64,000 nt of DNA, from the NCBI GenBank assembly GCA_022457155.1, contig JAJGOT010000214.1, positions 1,264,353-1,328,352 on the forward strand, written 5' to 3'. Shown piece by piece: positions 34,759 through 46,276 of this stretch. The stretch is from Cladopsammia gracilis (taxonomy: Eukaryota > Cnidaria > Anthozoa > Scleractinia > Dendrophylliidae). The translations under genes and the position numbers were made by a program. Numbering within the stretch: position 1 is the stretch's first letter; each line of letters begins with the position of its first letter. Under the pieces are notes generated by a model, which did not search any database, was not told where the DNA came from, and saw only the letters and a list, made by a program, of their open reading frames with translations.

Positions 34759-34821
34759 TTAAGTATGGGTCTGGTAACAGTAATCCAGTTATAGAGTACA
34801 TTATACTGTATTAGTATAGGT

Positions 34822-35200
34822 AATCATACGGTTTCGAGTTCAATTTGGGATTAATTTGCACGAGTGAGTTTAACGAGAAAACCGTATGATTACTTTTTAA
34901 TAATTATACATGAAAAAATTTGCGATTTTTTTTTTTGCAATTTTTTTTTTACAATTATTATTATTTTTTTTTTGCAAACAATTTTTTTTGCAGAACATTT
35001 TTGCATCAATTTTTTTCGCAGTTTTTTTTTTTTTTTTTGGCAAATTTTTTTTTTTTTTTTTGCAAAACATTTTTGCATCAATTATTTTTATTTGTAATTT
35101 GCACTGGTGTTACACTTTTTGCACTGGTGTTTAACTTGAACTGCACCGCTCTTAGCCAATCAGAATTGAGTAATTTTTTCATGTATATTATTATACTGAT
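34822..35200. repeat. T-rich low-complexity repeat around TTTTTGCA words
   Basis: Runs of 8-14 T broken by the words TTTGCAA and CATTTTTGCATCAA (repeated at about 35000 and 35070). The inverted words AATCATACGGTTT and AAACCGTATGATT lie on the left edge. ORFs here are compositional artefacts. Confidence 0.65.
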
Positions 35201-35948
35201 AATTAACAACTATTCACCGAAGTGTAGGTGGCGGATATTTACCGAGCCGCGGTTTAGTACATACTAAAACAGTGAGGTAATATTACACGAAAATGGTGAT
35301 TTTTTGAACTCATTTATTTCTGTCAACGATTACAATTTTCGCGCACAAATTTCCCGGAGGTGAATAGCACTTGCTATCCCGAGCTTCAGTAGCCAATCAG
35401 AGCGCGCCTACAACGCTATCCACTGTTTTAGTAGAAATGAAAGGAAGATAATTCCTCATAGTGATACTCAGTAATTTTTTCCCAAATTCACATAAAAACA
35501 TTGTTGTAAAAAGCTTGTGCTGAGCTTATATTGAAAATACCTCTACCCAAATGCACAAGTTTAGTTTTCAAAGTCTTTGAGACAAAATATATTATTTAGT
35601 AATATATGAGACAAAATATATAGTATTAAATTACTTTATAATATTATCTTCATAGTAAAAAAACGTTATGAATCGAGTTACACCTAATTGAAGAAACGTT
35701 AACCCGTGAAAGGAATAAACCATGAACGATGAGACCGAATGGGATTCTGGGTAGGCAGCATATTTGGTAAGCATAGTAATATTCCATTTCTTGATAATCA
35801 AGAGTTTTTCTTGTTTGAGACATTTTAGAGCATTTGAATTCTATGAAAAAAATGGAATAAATTAAATCCTGCAGATGAATTAATTAATTTTGGAAAATAG
35901 AAATATTAATTGTTGTTTTTATATTAATAGATATTTTCTATAGCTGTG

Positions 35949-36069
35949 TCACCAGTATGACCAAGGAGGCTGTCTGGTGTACAGATGTGGGTTGGTCGTA
36001 ACATTCAGAGGTATAGATATGACTGCTCCTTCCATTCCAGCTTCCTCAATTCCACGTTTAATGTGATAC
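35949..36069 (-). CDS. PRADC1: PRADC1 last exon
   Basis: Acceptor GCTACTTTTAG, 121 nt, TGA at 35949-35951. Codes YHIKRGIEEAGMEGAVISIP, LNVTTNPHLY, TRQPPWSYW. The NVT sequon and PPW-W end match the family. Confidence 0.93.
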
Positions 36070-37298
36070 CTAAAAGTAGCAAATAAACATATCGTATATG
36101 TGAAGTCTTCTCTATCAGATTGGACCACTAAGGCTTATTACCACTTATCTCTGGTATCAGTGTAGCATACAACATTATACACTGAGGTGTATATGGTACA
36201 TGACAAAATAATGTAGGCAAGTTGGCAATCTCAATGTTCTTACACAAGACACTTAATAAGACCACACACCCCAAACTCGTTCTGTAGCTTCTCTCTTCTT
36301 GAGGGAGGAAGAGAGATGAGCCAGTGATAAATTATGTGGCACATACAGGAGTTGAGTAAATGTTCACCCTTCAAAAGCAAGTGTGTTTTAATACTCACAA
36401 AAGAAAGTAAAATAAATTGACTAGAATAGAAATACCGGTATGTTATATTTGTTGCCAACAGTTTGCGCCAAGTTTGCCAACTAATTATTCTGCTTTCCCC
36501 TAGATAGAGTGCTAACCATTTAAGGGTCGCTCATAGCCTGTTCAACAGTTATTCTATGTGATCATTGCCCATCCCACCCCTGTGAATGGCATGTTGGCTT
36601 ATCACAGGGTTACCCCTGCTTCCTACAAAATACAAGGGACTTTACACAGTCTCAGCAGGAACACCATTGAAAGCATCTGAGTTCCATGCTTTTAAAATAG
36701 TCGATGATTATTCCATTTCGTTCACCCTGTCTTATGTAACCAAACCACCCAGGAGCTAAATTCATAAGATGGTGTTTCAGAGAAAGGAAAATTCTCTGTG
36801 ACGTGTCCAAGTTCCTCATAAAACCTCAAATTTAGCATTTATTTAGAAATATATGTATACAGCATGTGCAGAGTCATTGTTTTCACTCATTAACACCATT
36901 TTCTTAATGTTCTTGTTGCCGTGGCTGTTACTTATAAAATGCCACTTATAAGCCCGGGCTTTAATACAACCATACGTTTGTAAGGTTTTCTTTGGCTGGC
37001 AAGCAAAACATATTGTGATTTAAAGAACCGTTGTTTTAGTTAACTGAGTGTACATTTTTGTTAATTGTGTAAATTTTTGTAATTGCTGTTAAGGAGCTGT
37101 CAGGCATGCTTATAATTTATTGTATATAGGTGGGGGTATAACCAGATTTTAATGTTTTGTTACTAAACTGGTGGGTCCATAACTAGGTGGGTTTATAACA
37201 GGGGGGGGGGGGGTTAGGGTAGGGTTATTTATTATTTGTATTTTATTTTATTTTATTGGCCATATTACAATAACACATTAATATAAAAAGAATAGAGA

Positions 37299-37341
<43 letters not shown>

Positions 37342-40300
37342 TAATTAGGCCTCCTCAGCTTCAGTTTTGTAAGATGACATTAACAAAATAAGAACATGAC
37401 GACGGATACTTTTTGACACATTTATATAAGATTACTAATATTTATTACAAATAAACGTCTTAATTGCTTTTTTAAAGGAGGCAGGGGAGGACGAGTTCAC
37501 GATCTCATTAGATAAGGAGTTGTAAAATTTGGGTCCTTGGTAAAAAACAAAAGGGTAAAGGGTTAGGGTTAGGGTTAGGGTTAAGGGGGGGTTAGGGTTA
37601 AGGGGGGTAGGGTTAGTGGGGTTGGGGGGGGGGGCTTATAAGCAGCATTTACAGTAGTATTGCAGCATTTACAGTAGTATTGCAGTGTGCCCCCACACAG
37701 ACATCTCACCCATCAGATCCCAGCATAAATCCTGCAGGAATGTGTACATCTCTTTTGGTGTTATCATGAGCCATGTCCACTAGTGCATCTGCATTGTCAG
37801 GATGGTTGTCAGATATGAATACGGCAATGGCTCCATGAACTTCCACTGTCTTAACTTTGGAAACAAAAGAACAACCTCTGGAGAAAAAAAACGAACCATA
37901 ACTTATTAAATAAAAATTACTGTAGGGCATGAAATGTTCATGGTAGAGTTTAATTTTGTGGATCGATTTTTTTTTTTTTTTTTGCATTTCCCCGGGAACT
38001 GATTAGAATTTCAGACTTTACTGTTGGGAACAAATTTTCATGCATCTCAGGCAAGTTCCTGTAGGATATTTCATCTACATTAATTAACCTCAAGATGGCT
38101 GCTCGATTTCTACTAAAGTATGTACATGCTGTACATGAACAGCAACCCTTCTATTATTCCCTTGAGAATGGTGTTCCTTTGGACAAGTCATTAATTTTTA
38201 TATTAAAAAAATAACAGGTCCAAAGTACCGCATGTTTGTTTTATTATAGGCAACAAGGAGGTGGTCGACTCCATGTCTAGTCAGTTATCAGGTTTACCCA
38301 TAGACTGCAGAGACTCTTTGTTATCAGCTGAAGCCTGTGAAGACCTCAGTTTGTAATCAACTTTATTTAAATTCATTGATCTGAATATATGGAATAAATG
38401 TTCGCATTTTCCCCCCAAGATTTTATTTCCATGGGATCTTATTTTCACGGATCGTTGGAGAACCTGTGAAAATAAGATCCCGCTAATAAATGCCACACTT
38501 GTAATATCAGACACGAAATTAATATAAAAATAACTTCTCAATAGGATCTGCCGGACAGCACCGCAGATGTAACACAACATCAGTCTCAACATGGGTTAAA
38601 CATGTGAGGGAGAAGGAGGGGGGGGGGGGGGTACAGTAAAAACTCGCATAAAAGAACACATGTTTTGGGGGTTCAGGCTGATTTGTTCTTATATATTGGG
38701 TGTTTTCTGCAAAATCAGCCTGAAAATGTTCTTAGTTCTTAAAATTGTTTTTAAAAATTATAAAAATACTGCATATACTACCAACAGATGAAATCAATGT
38801 GCAAACACAACATTTTAATTAATGGATGGAACTTAAACCTTAACTGCATTAATCAAGGCAATTAATGTAATACAGTATTACATTGGGGGAAGGGTAGCAG
38901 ACTTTCTGATGATAAACAACATGAAACTCAGCATACCTGCTGTAAAACTGTGTGCAATGGTCTAGTACATATATTGATCTACTTAGTACTGTACCCTAGT
39001 AGGTTATTCTAATCTAACTGGCAGCCAATTATTTTATATAAGAACAATTTTCATTTTTCGGGCTGAATGTGTTCTTATGTATATGGTACTTTTTTTTTTT
39101 ACCAAATTTCAGCCTCAGTGTTCTTAATCCACTTGTTCTTATATGTGGGATTTTACTGTATCTTAAGTTTAAAGCTGTTTACTGCGCCTTTCAATAACAT
39201 ACAGAATTTGAAGTCTCAAATCTCCACCAACAGTTGCGTTATTCCCTGCCGTCAATCATAATTAATACGAAAGCCAACGGACCATGTAAAAAAGAAACAA
39301 ACAAAATGGATCGAAATCTACCAATCTTAATGCACGGACGTGACCTTTTGAATGCATTGAAGTAAAGATCTGTTTCCTGAGAGGTAAGCTAAGATGATTG
39401 ACGGCAGTGTAAAACGCAGCTGTTGGTGGAAATTTGAAGTCCAAATTCCACATGTTATTGAAAGGCGCAGTAATGTAATGAAAGATAAACATCTTGGCAA
39501 ATTAAAGTGCACACAAGAAACACTGGGAAAGCACCTACAATAATTGTTATCTGGGATCACCTAGTTGATCACTCACCCTCTTTCAACCAAGGCTATTGAT
39601 CTTCTCAATGATTCACCATTAGTAACAGAATGGCATGCATCTGGAGGTTCAGCTGCAACCAGATTAACAGTGTCTGATTTGAAATCCTTTCAAACAAAAC
39701 AAAGACAAAATAAATACACTATAGATGAGTGTCTTGAATTTACTTAAGGTGGCCCCAGCTATTTAATGGCACAGAGGCTCCCTTTTATAAATTGAATTTT
39801 CAGCATGTAAGCGTTAACCGATTTTTGTGAGTTTTGGTAGGGCGATAAAGGAGTCTTCAAATTATACAGGACTTTAAATTTTAGTGCATATAAGATAAGC
39901 GATTAAAAGTTATAAGCATTTTAAGAAAACCCGGTTTTCTTTTTAAGAAAACGCGAATATTTTCATAACAACAATTTTTTTCTAATTGAGCTCAATACGT
40001 TCCAAGACTTCAAGCTTTTCTGTGAGCAATTTTCCACAAAATCGGCTGGACAGAAATTACTGCACAGTCAAATGCTGAATTTAAGCTTCCAAATGTTATG
40101 CTTGTGTATTTGCCTCAGCTGTTCCAAGTATGCCAAAATAAGGCTACAATCGCATCCTATTACTTGCATTGAAAGCTTGATGCAACCGAAAACTTTGCTG
40201 AATAACCGGAAAAGATCAGAAGCTCCCATCAAAAACTAAAAGCAAAGAAAGAACAAGATGTTTATAGTGCGTAATTTATGAATTTCAAGAAATTCAATTC

Positions 40301-42197
40301 TGTTCGACTCGTGAAAAAACTACCAATTTGTTTACTGGTATTTTTAAGTATGATAACATTCAGTATATGTACAAACTGCCTTACCTAGTTTCATGTGTAG
40401 AGTCTCGACAAAACTCGGCAAATTTGGGTTGTCAAGTTTGGTACTTCACCTCTTCCATTTTCTAAATGCTTTGAAAACACCTCGTGTTTCATAAATTATT
40501 CAAAGTTGCAGCATTCTGGGATAATTTGCCACTTGGGAAACACCGATCATCGTTAATACAATAGGCCATTTGCACGATTTGACTACAATCGTGCAAATGG
40601 CCTATTGTAAAATTGAAAAATAGCCCGGATCGTCAATCTTAATTCTTGTGCTTCCGACCTTTCACCTTACAGTTAAGCTTATCATCAGCTTTCTGTTCAG
40701 AGAGCAATGCTGTTAGGCTCAGCCTATCTATATTATATTAACATCACTGACATCTTTTAAAAGCAAATAGATTTTTTAAATGAAAATTTTATAAGGCAAT
40801 TTACATTTTTTTATGTACCTGTCATTCAAGTAAGGATGGTTAATGTGCTTAAGTAATTTTGCATTAACTCCATGAATTGCATACTCCATTTGATTTTATA
40901 ACCATTATGGGAGTTCACTGATTAGAAGCATTTGAAAATTTGTATAAAACCACTCAAAATTTTATGATATTCACACTTAATTTTTTTCTTTGTTAAAAGG
41001 AACCTCTATTGTCAGAACAAATTGACATTAAATTGTTGGAAATAAAGTTGAAATTTAAAATTTTTAAAAAGCAGGTGCAAATAAAATAATTTTAGTGTAC
41101 AAATAAAATGGATATCAATATCGCCTATTTTCGCTTTCAAATTTCCCGCGCGCCGCCATTTTGAATATTTATGACGTGTTACGGTTGTCGCTATTGTTAA
41201 GAATCGAAGTTCTTTTGTATGCAACAATAAGACAACCATAACACATCATAAATATTCAAAATGGCAGCATGCCGGAAATTTAAAAGCGAAAATAGGCGAT
41301 ATTCATATCCATTTTTTTGTACACTAAAATTATATTTGCACCTGTTTTTTAAAAAATTTTTAATTTAGACTTTATTTCCAACAATTTAACGTCAATTTGT
41401 TATAACAATGGAGGTTCCCTTTAATATAATCATTGTTATTCAAATGTACCAACCATTAAATAAAAGAAGTCTTTGTTTCAACAGCCAGCAGATTTTGATT
41501 GACGGCCATATTTTTACAAATCAGAGTCATAAAGACACGTCATTGCACGTATATAGAGCTTATTAAATAATTTAATCTGTACACAACTTCAGTGTTCCTG
41601 TCAGCGAATTATTCCGAATCAAACGAAAGTATAAAGATATATGTAAAACTATAAATATTCAGTTCATTTCCCTAGGGCACTAACGATTATATTAAACGTA
41701 AACTTAAGGTAAGGCATTTACCGGAAGTACGCGTATCAACGTTGTGTCTGTTTATTAGCAAAGAACCTTATATTACCACGATAAAATCGAATTAACAAAA
41801 GCACTTTCAACAAAGAATTTTGAAAACTGCAAGTGCATTTTTTCAATAATTTTCTAACCGCATGATTTATACAGCCACGGCCACCTGGTAATGCTGTGTA
41901 AATCAATTTTTGTGAGTGTCATTCCGTGCAACGAACTTGATGATTCATATATCTACAAATTTACTTAATACTTACAAATTTGCCGCCAAAGTCTTTCGCC
42001 GGTCTAACTTTGTAGATGTAGCTAATATTTTTCGGTCGTAAAACCTCAAAATAAAGGAGGTCGTTGGTGTCAAAAAGCATAAAGTCTGTTGCTGTGAAGA
42101 CGCGAACTTTCGCTTGTCCTGCAGAACAAGAAAACAGGAAATTTGCAATATTGTACGACGCCATTTTCGGAAGTGGAACTCGCAATGCTGCACTCAC
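35949..42197 (-). CDS. PRADC1: PRADC1 orthologue, secreted protease-associated-domain glycoprotein (four exons found)
   Basis: Minus-strand exons 42197-41976, 39686-39577, 37877-37710 and 36069-35949 join in phase (621 nt; up to 206 aa, or 195 aa from the second Met at 42164; human is 188). Conserved landmarks in order: DLLYFEVLRPKNISYIYKVR, PAKDFGGKF, NLVAAEPPDAC, SIALVERGGCSFVSK, HGAIAVFISDN, IPAGFMLGSDG, and the C-terminus AVISIPLNVTTNP ... QPPWSYW. The PA domain covers most of the protein. The family is a secreted, N-glycosylated protein of poorly known function; NIS and NVT glycosylation sites are present. The N-terminus reads MASYNIANFLFSCSAGQA, a weak signal peptide. A good acceptor (TTCTTGTTCTGCAG) sits at 42119-42132, so an upstream signal-peptide exon is possible. 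Confidence 0.9.
37200..37625. repeat. interstitial telomere-type repeats flanking a LINE fragment
   Basis: GGGTTAGGGTAGGGTTA at 37210-37226, and GGGTTAGGGTTAGGGTTAGG with GTTAAGGGG variants at 37559-37620. TTAGGG is the cnidarian telomere repeat. The two blocks border the LINE piece between them. In PRADC1 intron 3. Confidence 0.75.
37227..37555 (-). mobile_element. LINE 3' fragment inside telomere-like repeat
   Basis: The minus strand from about 37555 codes FYQGPKFYNSLSNEIVNSSS then PASFKKAIKTFICNKY, stop at 37435-37437, the usual closing motif of a CR1/L2-class ORF2. It ends in GGCCAATAAAATAAAATAAA, a LINE tail, followed directly by TAACCC-type repeat. Confidence 0.65.
37710..37877 (-). 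CDS. PRADC1: PRADC1 exon (core of PA domain)
   Basis: Acceptor TTTTTTCTCCAG, 168 nt, donor GTGAGA. Codes GCSFVSKVKTVEVHGAIAVF, ISDNHPDNADALVDMAHDN and IPAGFMLGSDG; the GCSF-K and IPA-G patterns are PA-domain signatures. Confidence 0.93.
38634..39158. mobile_element. TA-target CAGTAAAA element, copy 2
   Basis: TA-flanked ends CAGTAAAAACTCGCATAAAA and revcomp CAGTAAAATCCCACATATAA. The word TTCTTAT and its inverse AAGAAC recur through it. Related to 26884-27142. Confidence 0.65.
39178..39475. repeat. imperfect inverted repeat (about 85-bp arms)
   Basis: TACTGCGCCTTTCAATAACA at 39179 is inverted at 39453-39472, and the arms continue through ACCAACAG.TGCG and CCGTCAATCAT. A foldback element in PRADC1 intron 1, about 100 bases from exon 2. 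Confidence 0.6.
39577..39686 (-). CDS. PRADC1: PRADC1 exon (AEPPDAC segment)
   Basis: Acceptor GTTTGAAAG, 110 nt, donor GTGAGT. Codes DFKSDTVNLVAAEPPDACHS then VTNGESLRRSIALVERG. Length and phase bridge the flanking exons exactly. The plus-strand ORF covering the same bases is a shadow. Confidence 0.9.
40559..40607. mobile_element. minimal hairpin MITE (49 bp)
   Basis: CAATAGGCCATTTGCACGAT and its inverse with a 9-base loop. The outer AATAGGCCATTT matches the termini of hairpin family A, so it may be an extreme deletion derivative. Confidence 0.6.
40997..41420. mobile_element. TTAA-target foldback element
   Basis: TTAA at 40993-40996 and 41421-41424; ends AAGGAACCTC and GAGGTTCCCT; arms of about 190 bp on each side are inverted (words GGAAATAAAGT, TAGTGTAC, CGCCATTTTGAATATTTATG). 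Non-coding; the ORF at 41012-41239 is from the arm. Confidence 0.7.
41976..42197 (-). CDS. PRADC1: PRADC1 exon with N-terminal half of PA domain
   Basis: Ends GGC AAA TTT before the perfect donor GTAAGT. Codes FTATDFMLFDTNDLLYFEVL through PAKDFGGKF. The 5' limit is uncertain: either ATG at 42197 or 42164, or the acceptor just upstream of 42118 (phase 1) joined to an exon not identified. Confidence 0.85.
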
Positions 42198-42445
42198 TTA
42201 CCTTGTGAATACTGCAAAAATAAATACAATAAATCAAGAATTAGCCATGAAATGATTCTGTGGAACATAGAAACTTCCATAGCTATCATGACACCGCGAA
42301 CAAAAACAACCATTGCGTTGTTCAGCGCAGCGCGTCATGCACACATCGGAATAATCATACGACCGTGAGGAGCTTTGGGAAATTAGTGACGGAATTGCGT
42401 CACATAAAAACCGTCACGCAAAGCTGTGACACAGACCCACACTAC

Positions 42446-42512
42446 AACCTCGTTCCCAGGGTCTCTCATATCCAGGAGGCGGGAAGATGGGAGACCCTGG
42501 GAACGAGGTTGC
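42446..42512. repeat. inverted repeat ACAACCTCGTTCCCAGGGTC
   Basis: A 22-base arm at 42446-42467 and its inverse GACCCTGGGAACGAGGTTG at about 42492-42511 form a tight hairpin. Probably a MITE end pair about 150 bases upstream of the PRADC1 promoter side. Confidence 0.6.
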
Positions 42513-42712
42513 CCACAGTATAGGCGCGGCACGAAGGGAGGATTTGGGGCGCGCGCGTGCCACTGGTAACGTTTACCTTCTTTTAATTTTTATTTCTTTC
42601 ATTTGGTCTGTAAATCTTATAGAAGTAGGTCGGTAGGAGATAAGCGCGAGGCGTAAAATTCGGAGCCAGTGAGACATAGCCCGTGCCTCCTAGCTCCCTC
42701 CACTGAACACTG

Positions 42713-43020
42713 GTGAATGAATGAATGAATGAATGAATGAATGAATGAATGAATGAATGATTAGATTCATCGGTCCTTAATGTAACATTTACAGTTCCTT
42801 TTTGCACCATCCTTCCCTTTTGTAACGTTCCTTTATGTAACATGTTCCTTTTTGCAACATCCGTGGTTACAAAAGGGACCATGTGTTCCCTATGGTACCT
42901 CATGTGTTCCCTATGGTAACTAGCCCTCTCCTTTTTGTAACGTTCCTTTAGGGAACATGTTCCTTTTTGCATCCTTCGGTTCCTTTTTGTGCTTCGCTTA
43001 GTTCCTTATAGTAACTGTAA
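42713..43020. repeat. (GAAT)n array and GTTCCTTTTTG-word repeat block
   Basis: Ten or more GAAT units at 42714-42758. Then the word GTTCCTTTTTG or GTTCCTTTA occurs about eight times to 43010, with CATGTGTTCCCTATGGTA twice in tandem. The minus ORF of 129 aa is a by-product of this periodicity. Confidence 0.6.
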
Positions 43021-43811
43021 AAGGACGGCTGTTTAAGTGGTTTCCTGACCCATGCTTTTATAATATGTATTCTTCCCTGGGAAATCCACTACAAGGGCGG
43101 CAGCACAGAAGACTTAAAAATTTTGGAATAACAATATCTGTAACAGTAAACTTTCTTGAAAACACAAAGGCTCGAATTCCTTTTGGCAGTAAATTTATGC
43201 TATTTTATAAGAAATGGTTTTCCTGGGTTAAGGATAGATCACTTACCTAATACAAAAACCACTTCTCTTGCAAGTTTGCCCTGATCAAACAGCTTTTTAC
43301 CACTTACTTAAGCAGAAAAAAAAACTTTTACAGAAAACAAACTTTTATTTTCATACTCGTCTATTTCTAAGCATATTATCATATAAACGGCACCGACTTA
43401 AAATCACAGATCATGTCTGCTTACTCAGTAGAACATCAACTATAGTGTATCTAACCTGCCATGGGACAGTTAAAGCCATGCGAGAAGTTTTAAGAATATT
43501 TTCACTCCTTTGCTAAAGAACTGTTGTTTACTTTCACAGCAAAACAAAAATTAAGCGGAAGAAACTCCCCGAGTCGAAAAACACTATCCTTGTTTCAATG
43601 GACGTAATAAATAATAAAAGATGGAAATATGCGACCGCGCCCAGACATTTAACGTCAAAATGGCCTAACACCAAATAACCCGAGACACTTGCCAATACTC
43701 AAAACTAAAACTAAAACCAGAAAACCGTATCCAGCCACCCAAATCTAAAGACGCTACATGGCGAGACAGCAGCTCTGATGGTCAAGACGGCTCGGAAAGG
43801 ACAAATATATA

Positions 43812-44398
43812 CAGTTGAACCTCTCTAATACGGACACCGAAGGGACATAGCAAAGTGTCCGTATTATAGAGGTCACCACGATGACGTCACTTTTAAGACT
43901 CCACTGACAGTTTTTGTTTGGTAACTAAAAACAGGCCCACACTCGTCTTTTAACTGCATCTAAATCGATTAATATACAGCATTGAGACACTGTCTATCAG
44001 TAGTGTACTACATTGTAAAATTCTCAGCTACATTAAAGGTAAACGAATCACTGTTTTAAAACGAAACGAACTACAATGCTGCATGTGAAAAAGTGATATA
44101 AAGTATAATTCTGAAAACGTCGTTCGATATATGTTTGTAACCACAAACAGGAAGTTGTATTACTTGCTCAAACTATCATCACCTGATCACCGGAGTGTCC
44201 GTAATGAAGAGGTTAAGTTTATTTGAATTTGCTCTCTGGGGCTGAGATTTAGTGTCCGTTGTCCGTATTAGAGAGGGTCCGTATTATAGAGGTCTTTTTT
44301 AAAGAAAATATGTGAGAATTTTGTCGGTACATAGGAAACTGTTCGTAATAGAGAGGTGTCCGTATTAGAGAGGTGTCCGTAAGGAGCGGGTGCGACTG
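43812..44398. mobile_element. pogo/Tigger-like TA element with CAGTTGAACC end
   Basis: TA-flanked; left CAGTTGAACCTCTCTAATAC, right end CAGTCGCACCCGC on the other strand with inner GGACACCTCTCTAATACGG repeated. The word GTCCGTATTA is repeated at both ends. A partial relative is at 53330-53459. No transposase. Confidence 0.65.
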
Positions 44399-44406
44399 TA
44401 TTATAT

Positions 44407-45066
44407 AAAGGCTGCCAGCCCTTGAGTGATGAACAGGATATAAGTCGAGGATGACGTAAACGATTGCAATTGTGCGTGGGAAACTCGCAAGAGAACCCAC
44501 CTAAGGGAGGGCAACCAAAGCGTCAGTAATCCGACTTGGGCATTAGACAACCTTTCCGTTTACCATGGGAAAAAGGAAACGAAACAAATGGCGCGGTAGA
44601 GGGCGCGAAATAGTAGAGGGATATAGGGCAACCACGGTAATGTATTTGTGCTTCCTTAGAAAAGGACATGAGGTATTATGGACATGCGTCTTTCCCCGGG
44701 AGCCTTTCCAAGCCAGAAAGCGACAAACATCCTAGGCGTGGCAGAAAAATATCTTGTTTCTTGTGTCAAAGAGCTCTGAAGACAAGGGAACTCCTTAATA
44801 GGGTGTTTCTGGGATAAGCATAAGCACAGGACAAAGCGATGCTTGATCTACAATTGGAAGACGGCCCTTGAGTGATAAAACAGGATATAATATCGTGGAT
44901 GATAACGTAAACGATTTTGCGCGGGAAACTCGCGAGAGAACCCACCCAAGGGATGGCAACCTGAGCGTCAGTAATCCGACTAGGACATTAGACACCCTTT
45001 CAGGCTACCATGGGAAAAACGGAAACGAAACAAATGGCGCGGAAGAGGGAGGGTGCGGAGCAAAAC
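44407..45066. repeat. pair of about 205-bp direct repeats
   Basis: 44407-44632 and 44864-45066 share CCCTTGAGTGAT, ACAGGATATAA, GGGAAACTCGC, GAGAACCCACC, GTCAGTAATCCGACT, GAAACGAAACAAATGGCGCG. Spacing about 457 bp. Confidence 0.7.
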
Positions 45067-45429
45067 AATAACAGGGCAATAATAAATAGACGGAATGGAA
45101 TACGGATAATGATCCGAAGTCCGCAAACTTTGAATATAACACCAAGAAAAACAAGTGACGGTATAAAATTGCACTAATTTAATCTGAACGCACAAAACAA
45201 AAGTGCTAAACCGGGAAGAAATAGACGCCAAATTGGATGCAAATGACACGAAAAATAGCAAATCTGCAAATTATTAAGACGTAAAAATACTGAAATACAT
45301 GAACAAGCGGATCCAGGGTAATAAAAATCCAGCGTTACTAGGTGGATCGCTTATAACCATGTGAATCCAAAACTTGATACGAGAAAACCTGAAGCATACA
45401 AAACTAATGAGTACTATGGGGGGAATAAC

Positions 45430-45850
45430 ATACACAAACCCGGCGTTTGTGATGCGAAGCGCGCATCCCTTCAAGAATACAAGTGAGCAAACTACAAACG
45501 AAACCGAGCGGCAAGCACCAATCCGATGTTTGTGTGGCAAAACACGCAAAACAAAACATGAGAAACGCAAGCGTGTGAACTAAAAAGGGAACCGAGCTAA
45601 AAGCACTACACCCGAAGATTGTGAGGCAAAGTACGCATCGTGGGAAATATAAGCCTACAAACGTAAAGGGCGACCCGAGGGAAAAGCACTGCAGAAACCC
45701 GATGTTTGTGAGGCAAAGTACGCATAACAAAACGTGACAAACATAAGCGTACAAACTGCAAGGGACCCGAGGGAAGAGCACTTCACAAACCCGATGTTTG
45801 AGAGGCAAAGCACGCAAAGCCAAATAGAAAAGCGCGCAAATTACAAAGAA
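45430..45850. repeat. diverged tandem repeat, about 85-bp unit, five copies
   Basis: The core CCGATGTTTGTGAGGCAAAG, followed by TACGCAT or CACGC, recurs at about 45437, 45530, 45612, 45698 and 45797, each preceded by AAGCACT-like sequence. The long minus ORF (45404-46141) covers it and is biased by the repeat; it lacks domain features. Confidence 0.65.
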
Positions 45851-46276
45851 GCGGTGGGGGAGGGAAAAACTATAAAAAGAAATGAGGCAAACGGATAAGG
45901 GACAAGGAGCAGAGAAAGGAGATAAAAACCGGCGAGCACGTGGAGCAGCGGGGAACAATAATAAAACGGCCATAAAGTCAAACGAATACCAAATAAAATT
46001 TACTAGTAAGGGTTCTAGATTAGGCTGGTTCGGCGCTTGAGCTGCTGAAACAGCGCTTGAACTAATGGAACTACGTCCGCAACCGGAGCTTGCTCGTCGG
46101 GAATAGTGAAAACACGAAGGTAACAGCATCAAAGGGTTCATAGCTTACTTGAACTGGGCCGAAATTAGATGCACAGCTAGCTCTTATTTATACTCGCGCT
46201 GTAAGGGACTGGAGCGAATTATTCAAAACATAAATAATAATAAACCATTGCACAAAGAAACCGTTGGTATGAAAAC

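Noticed and set aside
34864..35267. Phe/Leu-rich ORFs resembling membrane proteins
   Set aside because: Translations of long T runs; low-complexity artefact.
38250..38357. Plus-strand exon-like frame after TTTATTATAG (NKEVVDSMSSQLSGLPIDC...)
   Set aside because: Protein-like composition but no family recognised, no good donor, and it lies in a PRADC1 intron; the opposite strand is equally open.
39565..39747. 60-codon plus ORF
   Set aside because: Covers PRADC1 exon 2 on the opposite strand, which has conserved protein and correct splice phases; the plus ORF is its shadow.
45404..46141. 245-codon minus ORF, longest after the RT and GPCR
   Set aside because: Lies over a tandem repeat, is Phe/Leu/Cys-rich without domain features, and its open frame follows from the repeat composition.
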